The notes under the pieces are model-generated. The model did no database searches. It was not told the DNA's origin and saw only the letters and a list, made by a program, of their open reading frames with translations. From positions 6,302,271-6,366,270 of the forward strand of contig NC_089316.1 of assembly GCF_036669915.1 (NCBI RefSeq): a stretch of DNA of 64,000 nt. The letters are read 5' to 3'. This stretch comes from Pocillopora verrucosa (taxonomy: Eukaryota; Cnidaria; Anthozoa; Scleractinia; Pocilloporidae). Positions 11,951-23,167 of the stretch are shown piece after piece. The position numbers and the translations under genes were made by a program. Each line of letters begins with the position of its first letter. The first letter of the stretch is position 1.

Positions 11951-14900
11951 TCACGTGCTTTGCTGGCTGAAGTAATTATCCCTAAAGTTATCGCACGATT
12001 CCAAGAACTTTTGATGTACCACGGACATATTTGGGCCTCCCACCTGCAATAAAGGGTACTTATGTTCTAGTTACTTTTCTTCAACAAACTTAAATTTTCA
12101 GAAGTTTGTGTGTCAAGCAAGTGAGTTGTCAGTGAATGTTTTCTCTTTTTAATTTTTTTTTTTAAATCATGCATTTGGCACAAGTCGAACAACCGTTACA
12201 GCAAGGTGTCTCTCTCCACCCAAGAGCATTAACACCGAAAACCTCACGAAATGTAGTGGGGTGGGGGGGGGGGGGGGTTACACCTGCGATAGATTGACAT
12301 CACATTCAGAGGAAGTAGCAACACTGCTAATAGATAATGCTGCAACTCCTGCGACTGACTGGCTACCAATTTCTCCCAACGATATCTTCCCTAAATCACA
12401 GGAGAAATGATCACCAACTAACGAAGCTCTTGGTTATCAAACAAATTCTCCTTATCAGCAATTTAGGAAATTTACAGAGATCAGTATGGAGAATAAGCAT
12501 ACTGATGTTAAGGCGTAAATGGTTAAGGGTATGGAAACCAGTCTAATCTGCGACAGTGATGGGTCACCGCAAATTTTTCAGCACTGCTGAACGCACAGGG
12601 GAAAACTCTGACACGTAAGTATACATATACATGTATCTCCTTGAAAAAATAAAGATACTCCTTCCTATGAATTTTACAAGGAACTCTTACCGCGTTCTCT
12701 TTGATCTTTTCCATGGTGATCAGTCGCCGAGAAACATGTCTAGATAAACCCTGCTCACTGTTCGCTACAAGTCTGAGGCATGGGTGACTGGGAAGAAACT
12801 CGTCTGAATAACTAGGTGTACGTAAAAAGAACAGAAAACAATGTGTCCTTGTCACGCTATAGATACAAAAGAATTTAAAGCTTCGGGGTTCTAGTGCAAC
12901 CATAGCGCAAGACACATTTAGGAAACCTTAAGGGAGCTTATCAGACAGAAGACCCCTCCTGCCGCAGCTAATTCGTAGCTCAGCGACCTGTAACCTATCG
13001 CAGCAGGTTCACGTGGAAGCCGACTCGGATTTTCCAAGTGGCCTGTGTCGCAGAATCAACGAAAATGATAGTAAAGGAAAACAACAGTATTTACCTTGGT
13101 CGATAAATTGGAAGCCAGTAGACCAGCCGGCCGTGAAGAACAAGATGTCGCGCGGCTAGGTCTAATAATGCTGTGAGTATCTCTGACAGACGACAGCCAC
13201 GCACCGCTGAACACGGCGACGTCTGATCACTGAAAACGAACACAGACCTTGGTTGCTTTCTGTACTAATAAAATTAAAATAAGTCGCCTTACTTTTTTTC
13301 TCTTTGTCTGTTCATTTGACTGACTGACTGACTGACCGATCGATTAACTGACAGATAGACAGACAGACTGACCGATGAACTGACTGACTGACTAAATACC
13401 CGAATGATTGACAGATAGACAGACAGACAAACAGACAGACAGACTGAATGACTCACTGACTGACCAACTGACTGAAGAAATGTGTCTGACTGTCTGATAT
13501 GGCCACCTAGTTGGCAAGTTTGTCTGTCTGAGCGTCGGTCGGACTGACTGACTCGCACTCTGACTGACTGACTGATTGACAAGCTGTCTGTTTGTGTGTT
13601 TCTGGCTGAAGGTTCCTTCCTTCTTTCTTTCCTTCGTTCTACATTTCTTTCCTCCTTTTTCCATTCCATTCATTTCATTTTAGACATATTTCTACTTACA
13701 CACTCTCATTCTCCTCATGAATTTCCATATTTGTGTCTAACTTACGAGCTCCTTCTCGGATTCCATAAGGTGCTGAAGCGATTGAAAGAAAGAAAGGAAG
13801 TATAAATACAAAATTATCAACGACATAAAACAGCACTGACAAGCGAAACAGACACGTTACCACAAGAAATTTGTTTCCTTCACGGATAAGCAAACTCACG
13901 GTCTGCTGCGCAGTAGAACGCTAGTTGCGTTTAGTTTTATTTTCATCTGAAAGGTTGAGAAGGGAGCGTGATATTTCTCTACCAGTCAAATAGCAAGTTA
14001 AACCATTAAAACAAAAATAATTTACTCTCCCAGGGAAGAGAAGAAAATGAGGTATAGAATTCACCACGACAGTAAGATAGTCTTTCCAAGCTAACTGATA
14101 TGCAGTCTGTGTTTCTACTCACGGTCTGTTATGATTGCATCAAACAAAGGAATTTCTCGCAGTCCAAGTCTCCCCGCGTCAGCTATGAGTATATCAACGA
14201 AATAACTGTCGAGTCCATACTGTGCAAAATTTGCCCGAAAATTCTCATCGCGACCTAAAGAAACAGAGGAAAAATGAACATACTTGTATACAAATTCTCA
14301 CTACCAGAAGGTTTCTACGGTGTCGCAAAATTACAATGAGAATTCGTCAAATGATCAAACCAGAGAGTGGTAGGATTAATACCCTAAGTTTTCTGGAGGT
14401 TAAAAAGGAAGATTTTTCGTACCTCTCCACTGGCCTTTCCTTTCGGCTCGTGAACTTCTACCTAGGGGGAAGGAAAAAAATACATGGAAAAGATTTTAAA
14501 GGATGCCCCCTGTATATGATGCGGAAGGCTAAACTGCCACGTCCCCCTCCCCCCCCACGTCTCCCCCTCTCGAAAAAGGCCTGATTTGTTTTCATACCAC
14601 ACTAAGATACAATGATGACAATTTCAATTGAAGCCGTTTTGAAGAACACTTTGAAAAGAAGTGTTTTTAGATATCTCTGGAGTAGCGTGGACGGAGCCCT
14701 CGAGCTTTTGTGCTGATGGTCAAAAAGGATTTTGAGAAAAAATAACAGATCGAGTACCTCTACCATGAAGCAGTGTATAATCTATGTCACTTCCCATCAC
14801 ATGGGCACCAAAATGAGCGCAGGCCACAAGAACACTACCTATAAGAGACAAAGCTTTGTTAAAATGACAACTTATGTGCATCGAGTTGCACATAAATTTT

Positions 14901-17900
14901 TAAGACCATTACCTAGCTATCCATACCAGAACAGGATATTTTTCGTGGTTGACTTAACGTAAAGTCTTATGCATGAAATCTAAGACATGCGATGTTTAAC
15001 CCTTTAACTTCGATGAGTGACCAAGAGAGGATTTCTCCTTACAATATCAATACAATAACAACTAGATAAGTGATGAGAATAAAGAAAAATATCAATTTGG
15101 GGATAATTAGTTGATCCGATGCTAAATTCTCTGAACTAACATCATAAAAATTGTAAAGTTTACAATAAGGAGAAGTACAAATTTGATCTGGAAGCTTAAG
15201 TAAAATGGCACAGCCAAATCAACACGAACGACAACGAAAAACGTTAAAATAAGTAAATAAATAATTAAAAAAACAGCGCGGAAGCTCACCTGTTCCAACA
15301 AAGGGATCAAAGACAAGATTGCCTGAACGAACCTGTAAATATTACAAACAATAAATTTAAAACCGTAAAACCTCAAAACTTGTTTCTCCATACACGTGAA
15401 GAAAGGTTAAGTGAGCTCACGTGTCAGAAGCACCATTCTCGTGATGCTCATCCCAGTTTCATCAGCAAGAAGCGACAAAGAGTGTTGCTACTCGTTGGCT
15501 CGCAGAGGCACTTTCATCCACAAATACACAAAGTACGGCATTGTGCAAAAGTAATAAAAGCGAAATGGGAAGATTTCATTCTTTGCTATCGCGAACTTTA
15601 AAGAGCTTTTACCCTAAAATTTGAGCAATAATTTGGGTTTTGTTTGAGTCTTTTTGCTAAAACGATTAAAACAGAGCGCGAACATTTCCGAAGTTGGGAA
15701 AAAAATTTTTTTACAGCAGCGCAATTTTTCTGGCGGTGCGCGAAGTTACCACAAATAAGCCCCTTTCACGTTATGATGACAACCAGATCCTGTTGAGGAC
15801 AATTCAAGCCATCGAAAAATGCGGTTGTTTTATTTCTTAAAATATATTGATATACCTGTCCCTGATTGGCCATCAGGAATGACAGTTGTGGATCCATGGA
15901 TGTGTTGCCGATAAAACGCCTTGTCTTGAGTGAATACTGTTTGAACAAGTGACGCTGACCGTGTCCCACCTGCATGTAAATAAAAATATATTTCAATGAA
16001 TCTCGTTTCAATAACATAAGTAAACTATGAATTTTAAGTGCTTACTCCCTTCGAAGTAAACACATAGTGTGCCACTATTAAATTCTTTTATTATAACGGT
16101 ATAATTTCACCGATATAAAGAAAGCTTCATTCCTATAAACTCAAATACGTTTAATTATTAAACGACGTGTAATGTCTTTATTTTGGAGCAAATCCAATAG
16201 ACAATAAAGGCATTTATCCTCAATAAACTTACTTAACCCCTCTATAGACCATGACTAAGCTCACCACCGACACAAACATAGCTTTCTCCAAAATCCTTGC
16301 AAAGAACAATCTTCCGCAGTAGCTCTCTCCTGACATAACTCCGACGACAACAACAACTACTACTACTACTTATACTGCTACACGGCTGAAGTCCATTTAC
16401 AAAATATTCCATATCATTCCGGAAGCTTACAACACAACTATTTCGATCGTATTGAATCATAGATACGTGACCTATTAGAACGTTCTAGAATGACATTAGA
16501 AAGTTCGTGTATGCATGTCCGCATGACTAAGCATTCTAGGAAATTTTGGAAACTTAAATCTACCCTACAGTTATTATCCATAACATTATATAGAAGATTT
16601 CTGGATCCTTACCAAGCGACCAAAGAACAACCTCTGGGGACTGGGTGGGGCTTCATTGGGGTCATCTCCATAATCCAACAACAGTGCAAACAGATTATCA
16701 GGAGCTGTCAGATTCACACAGCCTTGAAAAGGAAGGAATTGGAATTGCTGTGGATAACAAGGTGTGCTTTTCTCAATTTGCTTAAAAACTAAACAATGTA
16801 AATGAAAAAAGCAGCAACAACAACCAAACCGTGAAACAAGCAAACAACAGACCATATGCTCCATGGTGTATACTTTTAAATCAAATTCACACAAAGAATT
16901 ATTAAACTGAATTTGAAACCATTAAAAAAAATTAGACAAATCATTTTGACATCATAATGATACCTTAACAACACAAATGCTCTAGTGGGTCAAATACCGA
17001 TAGCAACAGCAGCCTGGTCAAATAAGGAGCAGATGATTGTTTTTATTTTTTGAGGGGGGAGTGGATAGTGAGGGTCTTACAAAAACCACTGGTTCACCAA
17101 CAACTGTGTTACCCTTAAAATAAAATTCAGACAAATCTCTGAGCTGTACAAGGACATGAACTTGTATATAGCGAGAACCACAAACCATGAGAGATAAAGG
17201 TCAGATATAATAAGTAATTTTTCAGGCTTATGATCAGGTAAACACTTTTTCTGCATTAACAAAAATTTTAGTATATAATTATTATACACTATGAGAGTAC
17301 CATAAACCATGAAAAATTCTTCTGGATTTTTCCGAGTTTTAAATTTTAAAGTAATAGTCATTTACTTACATCAATTAACTCTCTTTGTTGATTTATGGAC
17401 AACTTTTTATTAAAGGACTCAATGCTGATTTTAAAAGATTTGTCACTGGATGTGAAAGCTCTCTGGAAGACAAAAATGAAAGGAATCAGACATTTAGTAA
17501 ATCAGCTATAGTTAGTAGTCAAGATCTTTATAACTCCAATTTTATCAATCATACTAATTACTAGTTTTTATTCTTCCTCAGGGTAAATTCTGGAACCAGT
17601 GTGATCTTTTCCACATCAAATTTGTGTCATGTACCTACATTTTGTAGGATCAGATAAAGACTAATTAGAAAATTTCTGGTGAGGGCCAGAGTGAACAAAT
17701 TTTCTTTTGAAAACTAGGTACCTATAAACTAATTTCTTGTTGACATAAAACCGAAAAGTGAATTGTGACTATCTTCACAACCAAAACAACAACAACAACA
17801 ATGGGAAGACCATTTACCATTTTATCAGGTGGATATTGGAGAAGGTTCTCCTTTAATGCTGTTAAATTTTCCCCTTGTCCCCACAATTCATAGACAGACC

Positions 17901-20748
17901 TAAATGTAAATTAAGCACAATTATAAAGAATGCTAATAGGAACATGTATTTTATGAATTGAAAAACACCAAGAAATTGACCTCCTAGTTTTTTTTTTTAT
18001 TTATTTTTTTTTTTATGTATTTTTTTTTTAATTGCTTTCACCATGAAGGTGTCGGGCACACAGCAGAGTGAGGCTCCAAATTAAGTGTGTACTTAACAGA
18101 GGCTCTGTGAGAGTGAAGTTCAAGAACACAAAGCATTGTCCTGGCCAGGTCCTAAAACCTGGGCCTCTCAACCCAGAGTCCAGTGCACTGACCAATTTAA
18201 ACCACTGTGCCTCTTCAAGTTGGTTTCTGTCCAATTTTGCATTTTGCATCTATCTAACTATTGTGTACAATATTTACACATGTACATGAGGATCCAATGA
18301 GTAACTGAAGTCTGTCCAAGAAGCATATTATCTTAACGCTTATGAAATCCCTGGGGTCTCTCAGCTAACCAGCACGGATGCATTTTTTCCCAAATACATG
18401 AACAATATAGGATCAAAAGGTTACTGGCATATTTTGTTTCAAATAGCCTGCAATATTCTGTGTAGTGGATCTTGCACCATACTGGACCCTGCTTTGGAAC
18501 AGACTTACATGCTTCAAGGTTACATGTGTCTACCGCAGTAAGCTAATATTTCAGTTGAGGCAAGGCCTTTCAATGGTTAAAATAGATAACAAGGTTTAAA
18601 ATGACTTATAAGTAACTCACTTTATGGAAACTGTTCTGGATAACAGCTTCCTTGCACAGTCTTCACTTGGCAAACAGACTACAAGATAAGGATTCTAGGG
18701 CAAAGAAGAGGAAGTGATAACAAACAAAAGTATTAGTTTTATAAAACATCTTGTTAACTTTGTGTAAACATTAACTGGCCAACCCTAGTCATCCTTACCA
18801 AACCAGTAATTTTTCTCAGTTTTTTTAGTTCCTTTGGTTTTTTTCATTAGTAGTTTGAATTCATACCACAATGTAGAGAGAGTTGGGTATCAAACCCAAG
18901 AAAACCACACAGTCATTCCACACAGGGTTGTCCCTAAGAAACAAAGCTTCTGGCTAAAATGTCAAGTGAGACGCCTTAAACCTTTAACTCCCAGAAGTGA
19001 TTGACACGTAACTTCTCCCTATAATATCCATACATTATCCACAAAACAGGTATTGAGAATATTCAAACTTATCAGGTGGAGGTTGTACTCTTGATCTAAC
19101 ACCAAATTCTTATAACTAATTCAAAAGGAAATGTGTAGCAGCTAGAGGAGAGAATTAGCAATCAGCCTCTGGGATTTAAATGGTTGATGTACATGTAGAT
19201 GCTTTACATGAAACAGAAGACTGGGCTTGGTAACAAAATTTTGTTTCCAGTCTTTTTGCAACCCCTTAAAAACAGGGTACTAAGGTGCCTGTTCACAAAA
19301 TAATGGATACAATTAAGAAACAGATAGAAGTCACAATAATCAAATGCTCAAAACAATATTTTATATCAGGTATTTTACTTGTGGAAGTGTCACTAATACT
19401 CAGGTTAGTCAGGATTATATATCAATCTTGTCAATTAGATGATAACATTCAATGTTGAATGATTGTAAGTGCATTTATTACAGAAATACCTATCATGCTT
19501 TACAAAGCAATCACCCAGGGCTGACCTTTCTTTCATTCCCAAGTTCAGCATGAAAACTACTTCTGGTATCATGGTAATTTAGTATTATCAACTAGGTTGA
19601 AAATGATGGTAATTTAGTATTATCAACTAGGTTGAAAATGATGGTAATTTAGTATTATCAACTAGGTTGAAAATGATTATTTACTCTGACAAAGGGCTAA
19701 TGCTCAAAAAAGGCAGCTTTGGAACTCTTTACAGTAGCCAATTAACATTATCAACTCAGTTGATAATACCAAATTACCCTGTTACACTCTCCCACCAATG
19801 CAGCACCACAGTTTCTTTAGGAACTTACAACCTTTGCTTATAGTATGAATGGTTTGTCTTAGAACTCACTGTACAGCAATTAAAAACCAAAGGTTAATCT
19901 GCCTGTTATCCCAAACATCATAGGAGGCATTTTAGCTCAATGAAAAAAAGTTGCAGTGGCCTTATGAACAGCTCATTAATTAAGGTGATTCTTACTTCTT
20001 TCCTGTGGTCCTCACTCTCCACAAGTACTTCAAAACCAAACATCATAGAGACTGATAACAACTCCTAACGTAAAGCAAGGCAGAAAAATTGTTAATTCCC
20101 TTCACATGGAAGCTTGCAGTCCACTCCAAAATAATGAAATAGTTATTATACCTCTGATGAGAAGTATGTTGTTGCAAAATGTTTAGCTCAGTTTAAAATG
20201 TTTCAAAACTAGTTTGATTTTTATTTTCATGCTATGATAGCGAATAAAAGAAAAAAAGAGAAAATCAGGCTGGTCTCAAAAATCTAAAATCAGGAGAGAT
20301 TCGAACCATAACATATACATCACAGTGCTTAGATAAATCTCAAACAGAGAGTGCAACAATTCTGCCAGACCAAATCTGCCATAAATGTTCTTGCTCAAAA
20401 AATTAGTTCTTTCACTCTTTTGGCATTCCCGCCAACATCAGTGTTTCAGTGGATCATAAACAGATGATGATCATATCTCGTTCCTTTTGCGTGCATTTAG
20501 CAGGCACCTAGCTCCATATTATTTTAAAAGTCTTGCAGTACAATCTACGCAGTCAAAGCGCGCACTCGGCTCGCTATTTTCGCCTGCGTTTCGACTGGAT
20601 TAAACCGAGAACTAGAAAATTGACTGTTTAAGTAGAAACCCAATGAAGAAAATTTTCGTGTACCAACCGATATTCTAAAATCCACGTGTTCTTGGGCAAA
20701 AAGACACACAAATTGTACATTCGGTTCCACCTCAGCTTTGTCCGCCAT
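11951..20748 (-). CDS. TRMT11: tRNA (guanine10-N2)-methyltransferase catalytic subunit TRMT11, 14 exons
   Basis: Exons in order: 20748-20668, 20064-19996, 18694-18621, 17899-17818, 17462-17370, 16747-16613, 15969-15856, 15332-15290, 14838-14758, 14254-14123, 13772-13700, 13229-13095, 12811-12691, 12043-11951. They join in phase to 441 residues (human protein about 463). The start matches the family's AQEH-x-(D/E)FR N-terminus. The N-terminal and THUMP-type region is followed by RRFIGNTSMDPQLSFLMAN, the SAM-binding motif DPFVGTG (residues 225-231), an acidic GSDIDY loop (246-251) and the catalytic-site DPPYGIRE (301-308). LVYWLPIY, SRRLITMEKIK and a final FRDNYFS close the protein. With TRMT112 the family makes m2G at tRNA position 10. 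Exon 1 uses a weak donor (GTTGGT), supported by exact length agreement with human. The exon 9 donor could instead be at 14764. Compared with human, about ten residues are missing at the exon 9/10 junction. Confidence 0.92.
12190..12335 (+). repeat. SINE 3' part, degenerate (TRMT11 intron 13)
   Basis: CTCTCTCCACCCAAGAGC followed by a G run, CCTGCGATAGATTG and AGTAGCAACACTGCTAATAG follow the order of the body of a tRNA-derived coral SINE that I recognise from memory. The 14-base or longer G run at about 12258-12281 lies inside it. The promoter head is not recognisable. Confidence 0.4.
13310..13590. repeat. ACTG/ACAG microsatellite in TRMT11 intron 11
   Basis: About 280 bp consist of imperfect ACTG, ACAG and ACCG tetranucleotides. 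The period of four keeps two minus-strand frames open, producing low-complexity Ser-Val-Gln and Ser-Val-Cys-Leu strings that are not a protein. It sits between exons 11 and 12. Confidence 0.85.
14996..15160 (+). repeat. Dispersed MITE family copy (TRMT11 intron 8)
   Basis: It begins TTAACCCTTTAACTTCGATG and continues with GAGTGACCAAG, ATTTCTCCTTACAATATC and GATAAGTGATGAGAATAAAG. The same order of blocks is found, reversed, at 58190-58402 and 42225-42435. Confidence 0.6.
18032..18214 (-). repeat. tRNA-derived SINE (TRMT11 intron 3)
   Basis: On the minus strand the element begins GGCACAGTGGTTTAAATTGG, giving the A box. GTGCACTGGACTC follows, then a B-box-like CCCAGGTTTTAGGACCTGG, and then TTGTGTTCTTGAACTTCACT and CTCACAGAGCCTCT. 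This is the standard head and body of a tRNA-derived SINE family common in corals. The 3' part is lost into a T-rich tract. Confidence 0.7.
18974..19190 (+). repeat. Dispersed MITE family copy (TRMT11 intron 2)
   Basis: It starts TTAAACCTTTAACTCCCAG and ends CTGGGATTTAAATGGTT, so the two ends are inverted copies. Its interior (CATTATCCACAAAACAGG, then GAATATTCAAACTTATCAGG) matches the reverse complement of 63055-63201 closely, defining a subfamily. Confidence 0.65.
19571..19830. repeat. 3 x 35-bp tandem repeat plus inverted copy
   Basis: Three identical 35-bp units start at 19571, 19606 and 19641, each ATGGTAATTTAGTATTATCA followed by 15 more bases. The reverse complement of the same core reappears at 19751-19778. 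Between them is a block, ACAAAGGGCTAATGCTC, also seen diverged at 24920-24945. This looks like the end of a dispersed repeat inside TRMT11 intron 2. Confidence 0.7.
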
Positions 20749-21982
20749 TTTGAATTTAGCGCGAAAAGAAGTATGGTATAGCCGTACTCTGCAGTATCCC
20801 TCGACAGCAGCTCGCGCGAAAAGTTAAAAAAAAAAAAAAAAAAAAAGCCGTTCAAAATATTCTGAAAATCAGGATTTTCCAGCTAATGTTTCAGCGTTAT
20901 GCAATCTTGCAGGTGCGTGGAGGATTTTTAAAGCCGGGATGGTTATCTTGTAGTTTTTATGGTAAAAACAGCAGCAACATAACTTCAGGATAGGACTTTC
21001 TTTTCTTTAAAATAAAATCATTAAACAACTTGAAGAGTTCTCTCCTTTAAATTTCCGCTCTTTTTTGAGAAAATGAGTATAGAAGCTGGGAAAGATGGAT
21101 TGCGATGAATCATTCTCAGATGCCGATCATGACTCGACAAAAATTGAATGAAAAGTGAATGAATCAGACAAACATTGATGACGTAAGGATAAATCAGACA
21201 CGAAAGTGGAGAAGATTGACGTATGTACAGCGAAGTATATCATATCTGCCCGATTTTAAGAACGCCGGGGCATTTACGAAATTTTTAGCGTTTCTATGCG
21301 TAATATAGCCGAAGAGGGGATTTTGTTAGAGGGCGGCGTTTAGTTCAAAATAACATTTCTTTAATTACACGCTAGAGTTAAAGTAGATAACAGAAACTTT
21401 TTTAAGTCCCAACATGTCTAATGTCTCGATTTTGACAGGCATTTTGTAAGGATGATGTAGATTACCAAATTGACTGCTGAACCAGTCTGACAATTTATTT
21501 TAGCTGTTGTGCATAAAGTATAGGGCAACCCGGCCATTCAAGAGGGGCGTGTAGTGATTGTTTTGCTTCTATCTACTGCATATTGATGAGGGCATGGTTC
21601 TACAGAGAAACTATGCGCCAAATTAAGTGTCGCAAAATTCATTCCGCTTCAGTCGATAACAACATGAGGAGTTTTCGTTGTTGCCCAAGGTGAACCGGTT
21701 GAACTTGAATCAAAATGCATGACAAACTTCCGGTTTTTTTATCAGGAAAAAATTAATCTCTTTCATGGATTACAAACACATATAACTTAACCACTTCTCT
21801 TATTCACTTATCTTGTCTCATTTATCATCTATATGTTTGTTCATTTTTCATTATATTATTTGTTTTCTGCTTGCTACCATTTCTTATGTTCTTTGAGTCT
21901 TTCTCTTAAAGATTAACTGTTCTTTGAGGCCATTTTGTAATTATAGAGGATTTACTTGCTTATGGTGACGTAGCGTAGGGGT
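20749..21982. other. TRMT11 upstream region and spacer
   Basis: This is the promoter side of TRMT11. It has no TATA box that I can see near the start and a 20-plus base A run (T run on the TRMT11 strand) at about 20826-20847, some 80-100 bp from the start codon. No other gene is supported up to the 3' end of FAXC-like gene 2. Confidence 0.5.
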
Positions 21983-23167
21983 TTAAACGAGATTTATATT
22001 TCTAGAGATGATTTCATCCCAGTCTGGGTAATAAAGCTCTTTCATCCTCTGAGCATGCGTATGAAGGTTCTGTGCTTTTGTCTCGATAAGTTCGTCAAAC
22101 GGACTTTTTGGAAGATCCCAGGCGGATGCAGCAATGAAGGCAAACAGTGCTGCATCGGCAAGGCAAGGTTTATCTCCAAACAGAAATTTCTTCTGGCCTA
22201 AAATTTCCGAGACTGCCAGCAAATCTCTCTGCGCGATTCCATACAGTTCTTGTTCCGAGTGTCGACCCATGCCATGTCCCCATAAATCCCGTTTGATTTT
22301 CTTCGTTATTTGGTGAGCTATTAGGTGTTTGAGGGGGAAGACGAGATGGCCAAACTTTTTCGTGAACAGCTTCCCTCGATATTCTTTTCCAAATGCAGAC
22401 AGCCAACGGCAGTAAACAAGAGCCCTATGAAAAGATGATAAACATTCTGTGAGAAAACTTAAGGCTGTGAACCTCGTTTTTCCCCTTAAGAGGACATTAG
22501 CATCACTTTTGTAAATGGTAAATGAGGCAGTATAGCGAAACCCTTCGATACTATTTAGATTATGTTCTGAATAAACAAATTTCACGGTGTCAGTCCAAGT
22601 GAAAATGAAAGCAACAGATGACTCTTCGCGAAAGGAACTTCTTAGATCGTCAATATATGTATACATATATGTATATGCTCGAAATCTCTTACTATAACCT
22701 TGTAACCAATTTGATAGGCACAGCTAAGAGATCCTTGTTATCTATTGGCATGATCTATTGTTATTCTGCTTTAGGATACAGATTTAAAGAATCAGGCAAA
22801 TTGCCTTAAAAAGCTACGTTTACCAATATGTGTTTTCTTCCAGCATGATTCGAACACTGTGAGCGATGGCTTTTTCTGTCTCGTTCAAATGAGAATCAAT
22901 GTCCACTTTGAATTCCCTTTTCAGAAAATGGATACAGAAATTTGAATCAGCGATTTCTTGCTCATTAAATTCGATCCACGGCATTTTTCCCTTCTTGGAA
23001 AACTTTAAGCGATGGTCGTTCCGGTACGGGATTTTTGTCATACGAAGGAATGTTTCCAACTTCAGACAAGGCGGAGAACCACTAACTGACAACTCTGTCG
23101 GAGCAAACTGGTGTAGGATAAGTGTTTCTCGCTTGGCAGCTATCTTTTTCTTCTTAAAAATCTGCAT
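21983..23167 (-). CDS. FAXC: FAXC-like protein 2, soluble form, two exons
   Basis: Exons 23167-22824 and 22424-21983 join in phase 2 across a 399-bp intron to give 261 residues, exactly the length of gene 1 with the same splice codon (a Trp after NTY). The GST-like N-terminal half carries SPPCLKLETFLRM and KMPWIEFNEQEIADSNFC; the helical C-terminal half carries KKFLFGDKPCLADAALFAF and ends with YYPDWDEI. There is no N-terminal membrane segment. Most differences from gene 1 are single conservative changes, so the two are a paralogous pair now in opposite orientation with TRMT11 between them. The intron is open on the minus strand for some way upstream of exon 2, but the splice sites agree in all five family genes. 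Confidence 0.9.

Noticed and set aside
13289-13673. Two overlapping minus-strand frames rich in Ser-Val-Gln and Ser-Val-Cys-Leu repeats
   Set aside because: They come from an imperfect tetranucleotide microsatellite inside a TRMT11 intron; the amino-acid pattern is a by-product of the repeat.
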